A stretch of DNA of 64,000 bases from Thalassotalea sp. Sam97 (GTDB taxonomy: Bacteria > Pseudomonadota > Gammaproteobacteria > Enterobacterales > Alteromonadaceae). The position numbers and the translations under genes were made by a program. The notes beneath the pieces are model-generated. The model saw nothing but the letters and a program-made list of their open reading frames with translations. It did not search any database and had not been told where the DNA came from. Numbering within the stretch: position 1 is the first letter of the stretch; every line of letters starts with the position of its first letter. Below, in pieces: positions 18,518 to 26,372 of the stretch. Location: the NCBI RefSeq assembly GCF_041379765.1, contig NZ_CP166919.1:1984001-2048000 (forward strand). Reading direction: 5' to 3'.

Positions 18518-19705
18518 CTATTTGCCATCTGGTAAGCCAAGCACACGTTTGGCAATCACATTAAGCTGAATTTCTGACGAACCACCGGCAATGGTCTGAG
18601 TAAAACTGTTTAACCATGCTTTGGTCATAGCTATTTGGCGCTCGCTATAGCCATCACCTTGATGACCTAGGCCGTTAAAGCCAGCAAGGTCGAGTAGCAA
18701 CTCAAATTTTTGTTTTTCTTGCTCGGTATGCAACAACTTCATGATGGACAATAAACCCGGGTTATGCTGACGGGCGATCATTTCATCTTTCATGCGTTGC
18801 GAGGTTACGTGAAACGCTTCTTCTTCCATCATGCAGGCAACGGCTTCTTGAACAAGGCCACTGTCTTTGCTGGCGCCAATATCTTGCATATATTGACCGA
18901 TGGCTGGTTTTAATGAGAAATGCGTCGGTAAGGTAAACTCACCAAACTTTGACATCGCCATACGCTCGTGTTGCAACAATTGCTTAGCTAACGCCCAACC
19001 TTTGTGCTCTTCACCAATTAAGTGATCAGCTGGCACTTTAACGTTATCAAAGAACACTTCACAAAACGCAGATTTTCCAGCAATTAAGTCAATAGGACGC
19101 ACCGTCACACCTGGGCTGTTCATATCAAGCACGAGTAAGCTGATACCGTCGTGTTTTGAATCTGATTTGCGAGTACGGAATACACCGTACATCATGTCAG
19201 ATTTATCACCGTAAGAAGTCCAGATTTTGCTGCCATTAATGACATAATGATCGCCTTGGCGTTCTGCTGTAGTGCGAATATTGGCTAAATCTGAGCCAGC
19301 ATTTGGCTCACTAAAACCTTGACACCAGCGTACTTCACCGCGGGTCATTGGCGTTAAGAATTTTGCTTTTTGCTCTTCAGTGCCGTGTTCTAGCACCACC
19401 GGACCTAGCATCCAAATGCCTAGGTTAATTTGAGGTGGGCGACATCCTAAACGACGCATTTCGGTTTCAAGTACTTTAACTTGTTTGGCATCTAAACCGC
19501 CACCACCGTACTCGGTCGGCCAAGCTGGGCAAAACCAGTTTTTGTCACGCATGGCGTTAAACCATTGACGTTGCTCTTCGTTAACAAATTCGACCTGACT
19601 ACCACCCCATACGAGTTCACCGTCAGGGATTGGCGTGCGCATGGCTGGTGGGCAATTTGCCTCAAGCCATGCACGGGTTTCTTGTTGAAACTGTTCAATA
19701 CTCAT
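18518..19705 (-). CDS. Acyl-CoA dehydrogenase (FadE-type, steroid cluster)
   Basis: A 395-residue ACAD with the FAD-binding motifs WCQGFSEPNAGSDLANIRT near residue 125 and NGSKIWTSY near residue 155, and the C-terminal IAGGSSEIQLNVIAKRVLGLP. AAGGAG sits 5 nt before ATG 19705, which is better placed than the GTG one codon upstream. It is 9 bp after the ChsE2-like ACAD and 14 bp before the next, in a four-ACAD operon. It probably pairs with the 17.4-kb subunit to form a separate dehydrogenase for a different intermediate from the ChsE1-ChsE2 enzyme. Confidence 0.82.
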   Translation of the reverse strand: MSIEQFQQETRAWLEANCPPAMRTPIPDGELVWGGSQVEFVNEEQRQWFNAMRDKNWFCPAWPTEYGGGGLDAKQVKVLETEMRRLGCRPPQINLGIWMLGPVVLEHGTEEQKAKFLTPMTRGEVRWCQGFSEPNAGSDLANIRTTAERQGDHYVINGSKIWTSYGDKSDMMYGVFRTRKSDSKHDGISLLVLDMNSPGVTVRPIDLIAGKSAFCEVFFDNVKVPADHLIGEEHKGWALAKQLLQHERMAMSKFGEFTLPTHFSLKPAIGQYMQDIGASKDSGLVQEAVACMMEEEAFHVTSQRMKDEMIARQHNPGLLSIMKLLHTEQEKQKFELLLDLAGFNGLGHQGDGYSERQIAMTKAWLNSFTQTIAGGSSEIQLNVIAKRVLGLPDGK

Positions 19706-19714
19706 CACTACTCC

Positions 19715-20881
19715 TTAACGTGTACGAGGCAGATTCATACCTAATTGCGCAATTAATTCACGCTGTATTTCATTGGTGCCACCACCAAAGGTTAGGGTCA
19801 CCGACGCTCTTACTTCATATTCTAATTCGCCAAGTAAGAACGAGGCAGCTGATCCATGCTTAACCAATGAGTTACCGCCAACAATATCAATCAATCGGCG
19901 AAGAATTTCAATAGCCGATTCACTGCCATAAACTTTCGTGGTTGATGCTAAACCAACATCCATTTGCCCGCGCTCTAGATCGGCTGCAATACGGAAGTTG
20001 ATTAAACGCATCGCTTCTAAACGGCTGTAACATTCAGCCAGCGCTGATTTCACCCACGGTTTATCGATGGCGCGCTGACCATTTTCATCTTCAGTTTTTG
20101 CCCATAATAAAACACGAGTGTACAAACCAACGACCTTATCAGACCAAGAGCCTAAGCCTAAACGCTCATGATTAAGTTGAGCGGTGATAAGTTTCCAGCC
20201 TTTGTTTAATTCGCCAACCAGCATATCTTGAGGCACGCGAACGTTATCGTAGTAAGTCGCTGTGGTGCTGTTTGAACAAGTTGGGATCAGCGTATGTGAG
20301 AAACCTTCGGCTTTGGTATCAACGATCATGATTGAGATACCTTTATGACGCGGCAAATCTGGATCAGTACGTGCTGCTAACCAAATGTAATCCGCTTCAT
20401 TAGCACCTGACGTCCATAACTTGTTACCGTTTACGACAAAATCGTCACCGTCTAACTTGGCGTGGGTTTTTAGCGTTGCTAAGTCCGAACCAGCACCTGG
20501 CTCTGAGTAACCGATGGCAAAATGAATTTCACCTTGGGCAATACCCGGTAAAAACATTTCTTTTTGCTTTTCACTACCGTGCGCCATTAACGATGGTCCC
20601 ACCGTGCTGATGGTTACAAATGGCAGTGGTGCACCAGCAATATTAGCTTCTTCAAAAAAGATCAATTGTTCAGTAGCTTGATAGCCTTGACCACCGTGCT
20701 CTTTTGGCCAGCCTACCGCTAACCAACCATCTTTACCCATTTGACGGATAACGTTGCGGAATGTATCGCCGCCTTCGCTACCGCGCAGAGCTACCTTTAA
20801 TTCAGGCGTCATTAAATCGGTAAAGTAATCGCGAATTTCTCTACGTAGTTTTTTTTGTTCTGGGGTTAAATCAACAAACAT
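19715..20881 (-). CDS. ChsE2-like acyl-CoA dehydrogenase subunit
   Basis: A 388-residue ACAD beginning MFVDLTPEQKKLRREIRDYF, much like mycobacterial FadE29/FadE26. The FAD region IGYSEPGAGSDLATLKT is near residue 124, NGNKLWTSGANEADYIWLA near residue 150, and the end is LTFGGGTNEIQRELIAQLG. In M. tuberculosis ChsE1-ChsE2 (FadE28-FadE29) forms a heterotetramer that oxidises the 3-carbon side chain of cholesterol. Here the probable partner (22486-23592) lies on the other side of ltp2 and chsH1, giving the same gene set. Its ATG directly abuts the ltp2 stop (TAAATG). Confidence 0.85.
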   Translation of the reverse strand: MFVDLTPEQKKLRREIRDYFTDLMTPELKVALRGSEGGDTFRNVIRQMGKDGWLAVGWPKEHGGQGYQATEQLIFFEEANIAGAPLPFVTISTVGPSLMAHGSEKQKEMFLPGIAQGEIHFAIGYSEPGAGSDLATLKTHAKLDGDDFVVNGNKLWTSGANEADYIWLAARTDPDLPRHKGISIMIVDTKAEGFSHTLIPTCSNSTTATYYDNVRVPQDMLVGELNKGWKLITAQLNHERLGLGSWSDKVVGLYTRVLLWAKTEDENGQRAIDKPWVKSALAECYSRLEAMRLINFRIAADLERGQMDVGLASTTKVYGSESAIEILRRLIDIVGGNSLVKHGSAASFLLGELEYEVRASVTLTFGGGTNEIQRELIAQLGMNLPRTR

Positions 20882-22066
20882 TTACACGCCCTCATTGGTA
20901 CTTAAAATTAGACCGCTGGTTGGCACACCTGTGCCCGCCGTCACCAGTACATTTTCTACATTCTCGACTTGGTTTGTCGCACTTCCGCGCACTTGTCGAG
21001 CACCTTCTGCAATGCCGTTCATACCGTGAATATAGGCTTCACCAATTTGCCCACCGTGGGTGTTCACTGGCAAGATACCATCGCGAGTATGTTGCCCAGA
21101 GCGGACGAAATCTTTGGCTTCGCCTGGTTGACAGAAACCAAATTCTTCAAGCTGAGGTAATACAAACGGCGTGAAATGATCGTACAACACGGCGGTTTGG
21201 ATATCGTTTGGTGCCAGCTTAGACTGCTTGTACAAGGTTTTAGCAACCACGCCCATTTCTGGTAAACCAGTAATATTGTCTCGATAGAACGAGGTCATTT
21301 CTTGTTGCCCTGGGGCAATACCCTGTGCTGCACCGCGAATATACACCGGCTTTTGTTTTAAATGCTTAGCAACATCGGCGCGAGTAATAACCATAGCCAC
21401 CGCACCATCAGACTCTTGGCAACAATCCAATAAGCGCAGTGGTTCACAGATCCAGCGACTTTTTTGATGCTCTTCTAGCGTGATCGGTTGTTGGTAGAAA
21501 AATGCATTTGGGTTGGTTGCCGCAAAATCGCGTGCCGCCACTGAAATGCGACCAAAGTCTTCCGTTGTTGCGCCGTATTCGTGCATATAGCGTTGGGCAA
21601 ACATACCAATCCATGCTGCTGGCGTATGGAAACCGTGTGGCATATACCAACCATAATTAACATTCTGAACGATTGGCGTATCATTAAAGCCATAGTTACC
21701 GCTGCCAAAGCGGTACCAAGAACGCTCGTTCATGGCACGATAAACAACCACGGTATTGGCGGCGCCACTTATAATCGCCATTGCCGCATGCAGCAATGGT
21801 GCACACGCTGCACCACCACCATGTGGGGCTTGCGAGAAGAAGTTTACCTGCTTACAGCCCAATAGACGGGCAATTTCGTATTCTGGTACTTTATCGACCG
21901 AGTAACTGGCAAAACCATCAACGTCTTTCGGGTCAATACCCGCATCTTCAAGTGCCGCCAATGTTGCTTCTAACGCGAGACGCAATTCAGTACGACCAGA
22001 GTTCTTTGAAAATTCTGTTTGACCAATGCCGACAATGGCGGTTTTTCCTGCGATTTGATCCGTCAT
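20882..22066 (-). CDS. ltp2: Ltp2-like steroid side-chain aldolase
   Basis: A 394-residue SCP2/thiolase-fold protein. The Ltp2-type landmarks are PHGGGAACAPLLHAAM near residue 81, LYDHFTPFVLPQLEEFGF near residue 292 and NTHGGQIGEAYIHGMNGI near residue 336. In mycobacteria Ltp2 with the DUF35 domain of ChsH2 cleaves the 17-hydroxy side-chain CoA ester to a 17-ketosteroid and propionyl-CoA. The start at 22066 (MTDQIAGK) has GGAGG 7 bp upstream; the longer frame to 22132 lies inside the hydratase gene. It is one base from the chsH1 stop. The Ltp2-ChsH1-ChsE1-ChsH2 order supports the assignment strongly. Confidence 0.88.
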   Translation of the reverse strand: MTDQIAGKTAIVGIGQTEFSKNSGRTELRLALEATLAALEDAGIDPKDVDGFASYSVDKVPEYEIARLLGCKQVNFFSQAPHGGGAACAPLLHAAMAIISGAANTVVVYRAMNERSWYRFGSGNYGFNDTPIVQNVNYGWYMPHGFHTPAAWIGMFAQRYMHEYGATTEDFGRISVAARDFAATNPNAFFYQQPITLEEHQKSRWICEPLRLLDCCQESDGAVAMVITRADVAKHLKQKPVYIRGAAQGIAPGQQEMTSFYRDNITGLPEMGVVAKTLYKQSKLAPNDIQTAVLYDHFTPFVLPQLEEFGFCQPGEAKDFVRSGQHTRDGILPVNTHGGQIGEAYIHGMNGIAEGARQVRGSATNQVENVENVLVTAGTGVPTSGLILSTNEGV

Positions 22067-22067
22067 A

Positions 22068-22502
22068 TTAGGCCTCCATATTTGTTGCAAAAGTAAGGCT
22101 AACTTCACTGGTGACGTGATTACCCAAACCATTGTTGCCTTTGACTAATACGTCAAGTTGCTTGTTAGCCACATCGATTGCGGTGATTTGCCCTTTAAAG
22201 ACCATGGTATCGCCTGGGTAGTTCGGTGCGCCAAGTTTTACCTTAATGTCGTTAAAACGAACACTAGGGCCAGCCCAATCTTCAACAAATCGCTGTACCA
22301 GCGCCGACGTGGTTAAGATGTTCATAAATACGTGTGGCGAGCCCAATTCTTGCGCTGCATCTTTACAGTGATGGCCAGGGAAATAATCACGCGTAGCGAT
22401 AGCGCCCGAGGTGATTAACGTTGTTGTAATAGGCACTTCCACACTTGGTAAATCATCACCAACCGCTAAGGCTGCTAAGTCAATATTATTCTTCCAGATC
22501 AT
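22068..22502 (-). CDS. ChsH1-like MaoC-fold enoyl-CoA hydratase subunit
   Basis: A 144-residue single hot-dog domain. The segment TRDYFPGHHCKDAAQELGSPHVFMNI is typical of ChsH1, the small subunit that with ChsH2 hydrates the steroid enoyl-CoA. The start at 22502 follows GATGGAAGT; an earlier in-frame ATG (22523) is possible. The gene overlaps the end of the preceding ACAD by 17 bp, so the two are translationally linked. It lies directly before ltp2. Confidence 0.83.
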   Translation of the reverse strand: MIWKNNIDLAALAVGDDLPSVEVPITTTLITSGAIATRDYFPGHHCKDAAQELGSPHVFMNILTTSALVQRFVEDWAGPSVRFNDIKVKLGAPNYPGDTMVFKGQITAIDVANKQLDVLVKGNNGLGNHVTSEVSLTFATNMEA

Positions 22503-23592
22503 ACTTCCATCCCAATACATCATTATCGCTTAACCAATCACCCAGCTCTTCAAGGATGGCTCTGCTACCGCCAAGACTTACACTGATCTCGCGGCTCCAA
22601 TATAAAAATCGATAAATTGGATAACTGATATCCACACCAAAGCCACCGTGTACATGCTGCGCTTTATGACCAACGATGTGACCAGTTTCACAAGCATGAT
22701 AAGCCGTTGCTAGCGCTTCTGATGTGGTGCTTTGTTTGGCATCAATACGGTAACATAATTGCCATAAACAACTGCGCAGCGCTTCAACAGCAATATGGCA
22801 GTCTGCTAATGACATTTGTACTGCTTGGAACGAGCCGATTGGACGCTCAAATTGCACACGCTCAGATACATACTCGACAGTACGCTCTAATTGACGTTCA
22901 CTGACACCTAATTGAATTGACGCTTGGCATGCGATCGCTAGCGTGTTTAACTCTAACCAAGCATCTTGATCAAGTATGGCTAACGGTTCAACCGCATCAC
23001 ACTGAATGTCGGCAACGGTGCCACCGTGGTTCATTTCACCATGCTCTAGTTGAATTTGCGATTGCGTTAAATCAACTAACACTAATACCGTTTCGCCATT
23101 TTTCGCCGCTGGTAACAAGGCGTAGCGTGATTTATCAACATCGGCAACAGCCACTGAAACACCCGAAGCTAAACCTCTCTCATCAACAGATAAGGCAAAC
23201 CCTTGCGACTGTATGTGCTGTGCAGTTGCAACGGTGATCATATCTTCACCTGCCGCGGCTTTTTCCAATAGCGGCGCTAAGCTAGATGGCAATTTCTCAC
23301 CTAGCAAGGCAATTGCCACTTGATTGCGCCATAATGGAATTTGCACTAAGTGACGACCTTGTGCTGTTAATACCACCATCAGGTCTTGCATGCCAAGACC
23401 ACTACCGCCTAATTGCTCAGGCACGAATAAATTTGTCAGCCCCGTTTCTGTTGCCGCCGTCCAAGCATCATCCATAAAGGTTTTGCCGGCTTCGGTAAAG
23501 GCTAACAGTTGTTCATCAGAGCAAAAATCGGCAAACAAGCCATTGGCCATATCGCCAATGGCGACTTGTTCTTCAGTTAATTGAAAATCCAT
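22486..23592 (-). CDS. ChsE1-like acyl-CoA dehydrogenase subunit
   Basis: A 368-residue divergent ACAD. It resembles FadE28/ChsE1 in the start MDFQLTEEQVAIGDMANGL and in the C-terminal HVHGGFGVDISYPIYRFLYW, where the usual acidic residue of active ACADs is replaced in this reading, as in one half of heteromeric ACADs. It should pair with the ChsE2-like subunit to desaturate the C3 side-chain CoA ester. AAGGGG precedes ATG 23592. It follows chsH2 by 10 bp and overlaps chsH1. Confidence 0.82.
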   Translation of the reverse strand: MDFQLTEEQVAIGDMANGLFADFCSDEQLLAFTEAGKTFMDDAWTAATETGLTNLFVPEQLGGSGLGMQDLMVVLTAQGRHLVQIPLWRNQVAIALLGEKLPSSLAPLLEKAAAGEDMITVATAQHIQSQGFALSVDERGLASGVSVAVADVDKSRYALLPAAKNGETVLVLVDLTQSQIQLEHGEMNHGGTVADIQCDAVEPLAILDQDAWLELNTLAIACQASIQLGVSERQLERTVEYVSERVQFERPIGSFQAVQMSLADCHIAVEALRSCLWQLCYRIDAKQSTTSEALATAYHACETGHIVGHKAQHVHGGFGVDISYPIYRFLYWSREISVSLGGSRAILEELGDWLSDNDVLGWKYDLEE

Positions 23593-23602
23593 CGTTTTCC
23601 CC

Positions 23603-24580
23603 TTAATCTTTTGCTACGGTAAACATTGGCAGTGTTAATTCACCATCGTCATACGTTTCAAACGACACTTCTACTGCCTGGCCGATGCTTAAATGCTCTT
23701 TTTTCACACCAACTAAGCCTGCAACAATACGCGTCCCTTCTTCTAGTTCAACCAACGCAATTGGATTTGGGTGATCAAAAGGTGGGACTTCTGGGTAATG
23801 CATGACCACAAATGAATATATATGGCCCTTACCCGAGCTCTTGATATAGCTCATGTCCATGTGCTGACAGGTGCTACAAATTGGACCAGGAGGATGCTGC
23901 AGTGTTTCACAGCTTGGGCATTGCTGAATGCGCAACTCGTGCTTAGCGACACCGTCCCAGAAGAACGCGTTATCGTCGCTGATCACCGGCTTAGAGCGCT
24001 TGATCTTTGGCACCGCTTGCGCTGATTCTTGTTTCACCGGCTCTGGCTTTTTATGCGGACGGAATTTAAATACGCGGAACAACAAGGTACCGACTGGCTC
24101 ATCACCTGTCGACTTTTCCGAAAAGAAGCTCAAAGTTAACGTTACAAAATAACCGGTGCCTAGCGCGGTGACTTTTTCGTCACCAACTTCGGTTAATTTG
24201 GTCGTGTAGTAAAGAGTTTCACCAACGGTAACATAGCGCTCAAAACTCAGATCTGAGTTTACCGCGACCACCGATTCAAAGCCTTGTGCTTCAAAGTGCT
24301 TTAGCGCCTCATACGGATTTTCATCTGTTGAACCCGGTGGGTAGTTATTCATGTGCAAGCCTTCCATACACCATGCTTGCAACATAGCTGGAGGGGCAAC
24401 AATTGCTTTATATTCTGATTGCTCGGCGAATGCTTGGTCTGTGTATAATGGGTTAGTTACTCCCATCACTTCGCACCATTGCCTGATCATCGCAGGGTTT
24501 ACAGCATCCCAGGCATAGACCTTGCCATACTGCTTTCCTACCATACTTTTAATTTCATCTAACCATGTAGTATCTGCCAC
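23603..24580 (-). CDS. ChsH2-like MaoC hydratase / DUF35 fusion
   Basis: A 325-residue two-domain protein. Residues about 10-170 form a MaoC-like hot-dog domain (MGVTNPLYTDQAFAEQSEYK; VAPPAMLQAWCMEG). A charged proline-rich linker follows (near residues 172-195). Residues about 200-325 are a DUF35 zinc ribbon plus OB fold (CPSCETLQHPPGPICSTC; VELEEGTRIVAGLVGV). This is the ChsH2 layout: the MaoC part pairs with ChsH1 for hydration and the DUF35 part pairs with Ltp2 for aldol cleavage. The start codon is GTG at 24580 with GGGAG upstream. It is second in the operon after the SDR. Confidence 0.88.
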   Translation of the reverse strand: MADTTWLDEIKSMVGKQYGKVYAWDAVNPAMIRQWCEVMGVTNPLYTDQAFAEQSEYKAIVAPPAMLQAWCMEGLHMNNYPPGSTDENPYEALKHFEAQGFESVVAVNSDLSFERYVTVGETLYYTTKLTEVGDEKVTALGTGYFVTLTLSFFSEKSTGDEPVGTLLFRVFKFRPHKKPEPVKQESAQAVPKIKRSKPVISDDNAFFWDGVAKHELRIQQCPSCETLQHPPGPICSTCQHMDMSYIKSSGKGHIYSFVVMHYPEVPPFDHPNPIALVELEEGTRIVAGLVGVKKEHLSIGQAVEVSFETYDDGELTLPMFTVAKD

Positions 24581-24621
24581 GGTTTTTCTCCCATTGCGTT
24601 ATGGTTGGCGTTGATAGTGTA

Positions 24622-25392
24622 TTAGTTATCGTTAGAACCTAAAAATGCAGGTTTTTCACCACCACCATGTAAAATGATGTTAGAGCCTGAGACATAGCTC
24701 GCTTGCTCTGAACTTGCGTATAAACACGCATTCGCCACATCTTCTGGTAAGCCCATGCGCTGTAGTGGAATGGTTTGCTCCACACGCTTGATGCCCTCTT
24801 CATCACCGTAATGAAGATGCGATAATTCGGTTTTTATAAGGCCAGGGCTGATTGCAACAACACGTACTTTTGGTGCCCATTCAACCGCTAATGTTTGCAC
24901 CAGCGACAACACCCCCGCTTTCGCTGCGCCGTACGCAGCTGTGCCTGGGGATGGACGTACGGCACTGATGCTACCGATAAAGACGATTGAACCGCCTGAT
25001 TCTTGTTGCTGCATTAAGCGGTTTGCCGCTTGAGCAACATGAAGAGGCGAAATCAAATTTAGTTTGATAATACTTTCATGAAAACGTGGCGAAACTGTCG
25101 CGGCATCTGCAACAGGCGCACCACCAGCATTATTAACAAGCACATCAAGACGGCCATATTCTGCCTCGATGACAGCAAATAATTGCTCAATATCTTCACT
25201 AACTTTCAAATCTGCGGCAATAAAATGAGCAACGTTATCGCCCACTTGCGGTAACGCTTCAGGCTCTTTACGAGCACAAACAACGACCTTATCGCCGTTT
25301 TCTAAGTAAGCTTGACTAATACCAAGGCCGATGCCTTTAGTACCGCCCGTTACGAGGACTACACGAGCGTTGTTATCATTATTATTTTTCAT
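24622..25392 (-). CDS. Short-chain dehydrogenase/reductase of the steroid operon
   Basis: A 256-residue classical SDR: TGGTKGIG near residue 15 for NAD(P) binding, NNAGG near residue 88, and the catalytic Ser/Tyr/Lys set in GSISAVRPSPGTAAYGAAKAG. It is the first gene of the operon carrying chsH2, chsE1, chsH1, ltp2 and three more ACADs, and operator site E lies 60-80 bp upstream. It could oxidise a hydroxysteroid (3-, 7-, 12- or 17-position) or a beta-hydroxyacyl-CoA; the sequence does not decide. A FabG-like biosynthetic role is less likely in this setting. Confidence 0.8.
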   Translation of the reverse strand: MKNNNDNNARVVLVTGGTKGIGLGISQAYLENGDKVVVCARKEPEALPQVGDNVAHFIAADLKVSEDIEQLFAVIEAEYGRLDVLVNNAGGAPVADAATVSPRFHESIIKLNLISPLHVAQAANRLMQQQESGGSIVFIGSISAVRPSPGTAAYGAAKAGVLSLVQTLAVEWAPKVRVVAISPGLIKTELSHLHYGDEEGIKRVEQTIPLQRMGLPEDVANACLYASSEQASYVSGSNIILHGGGEKPAFLGSNDN

Positions 25393-25451
25393 TATTCAGC
25401 TCACATTCTATTAGACAGTGCTTGAGTGTAAGGTAGACAGTAAATAGATAA

Positions 25452-25471
25452 CTCGTCTAAATGGACGATTA
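25452..25471. promoter_or_regulatory. Steroid-island operator, site E
   Basis: CTCGTCTAAATGGACGATTA contains the most symmetric copy of the dyad, TCGTC-N6-GACGA. It lies about 60-80 bp upstream of the SDR start, the head of the side-chain operon. On the other strand it reads ATCGTCCATTTAGACGA, as in sites B-D. Confidence 0.62.
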
Positions 25472-25716
25472 CTAAATCACTATGACTCGACAGTGCTAAG
25501 CATTAATTCATCGACCATCGTCAGTTTTCATAATGGAATGTTGCGAAGAACGTTCGGGCTAATTAATAAGGCATTGAAAAGGTTAATAATATTAAGATGG
25601 GAATTAAATTATCGGATCGATATGAACTGCCTGTTACTTCAATTTTTTATAACAACATGATGTCAAAAAGGTTGGCTCTGGGCAATCAATAAACGAACAT
25701 CTTTCAAACACCAAAC

Positions 25717-26367
25717 TTACAGGCCGTAATGTGTCGAAAGATAATCTAATACAGCTTGATAATCATCAGGATCAAGTGGCTCCATGCCTTGTTCATCAAT
25801 CATCCATTGCAAGGTTTCGTCCCAACTATCGCGACTAAGTCCTTGCTGAGCGACCAAATGCAGAGAATGACATGACGAGCAAGCACTGGCAACAAGACCC
25901 ATATTATCACCGGATTTCAAAACCCCCTCACCCGCCGACAGAGGTGTTTGCTCTGCTTCAGATGTGCGCCAATTAATAGGGTTAGGATTACTCGTACCAA
26001 GCCACGCTATGATTGCCGCGCGAGTGCCCGCATCTTTAACACCTGAAAACAGCATATTGGTGCCGGGAGCATAATTCTCGGGCGCTTTTAAAAACGCATC
26101 GAGGGATCCTGCATCCCAACGGCCTTTAAGTTGTGTAAGTGATTCGCTGTAATTAAAACCTTGATAACTTGCAATATCACGCTCAGCTAAGCCCCATAAT
26201 GGCGGACCAACTAACGACTTACCATCGGCGTTAAATTGATGGCACGTTTTGCAAACGAGTGCTTGTTGTTTACCTGCCTCTATCAAGGCTTTATCAACCG
26301 CTTCGGCATGGCTGTTCGTAATGCATAAAGTAGCGAACAGCACTCCTGATACAGCAATATACTTCAT
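25717..26367 (-). CDS. Dihaem c-type cytochrome, partner of the sulfite dehydrogenase
   Basis: A 216-residue periplasmic protein with signal peptide (ends near SHA|EA, residue 20). It has two haem-binding motifs, CKTCH near residue 39 and CSSCH near residue 163, each in a class I cytochrome c fold; the Met ligand region NMLFSGV is near residue 104. Its start is 5 bp after the molybdoenzyme gene, so it is the probable electron acceptor, passing electrons from sulfite to the respiratory chain. It resembles SorB/SoxD-type subunits in role, but it is longer than SorB and shorter than SoxD. Confidence 0.85.
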   Translation of the reverse strand: MKYIAVSGVLFATLCITNSHAEAVDKALIEAGKQQALVCKTCHQFNADGKSLVGPPLWGLAERDIASYQGFNYSESLTQLKGRWDAGSLDAFLKAPENYAPGTNMLFSGVKDAGTRAAIIAWLGTSNPNPINWRTSEAEQTPLSAGEGVLKSGDNMGLVASACSSCHSLHLVAQQGLSRDSWDETLQWMIDEQGMEPLDPDDYQAVLDYLSTHYGL

Positions 26368-26372
26368 GTTAC

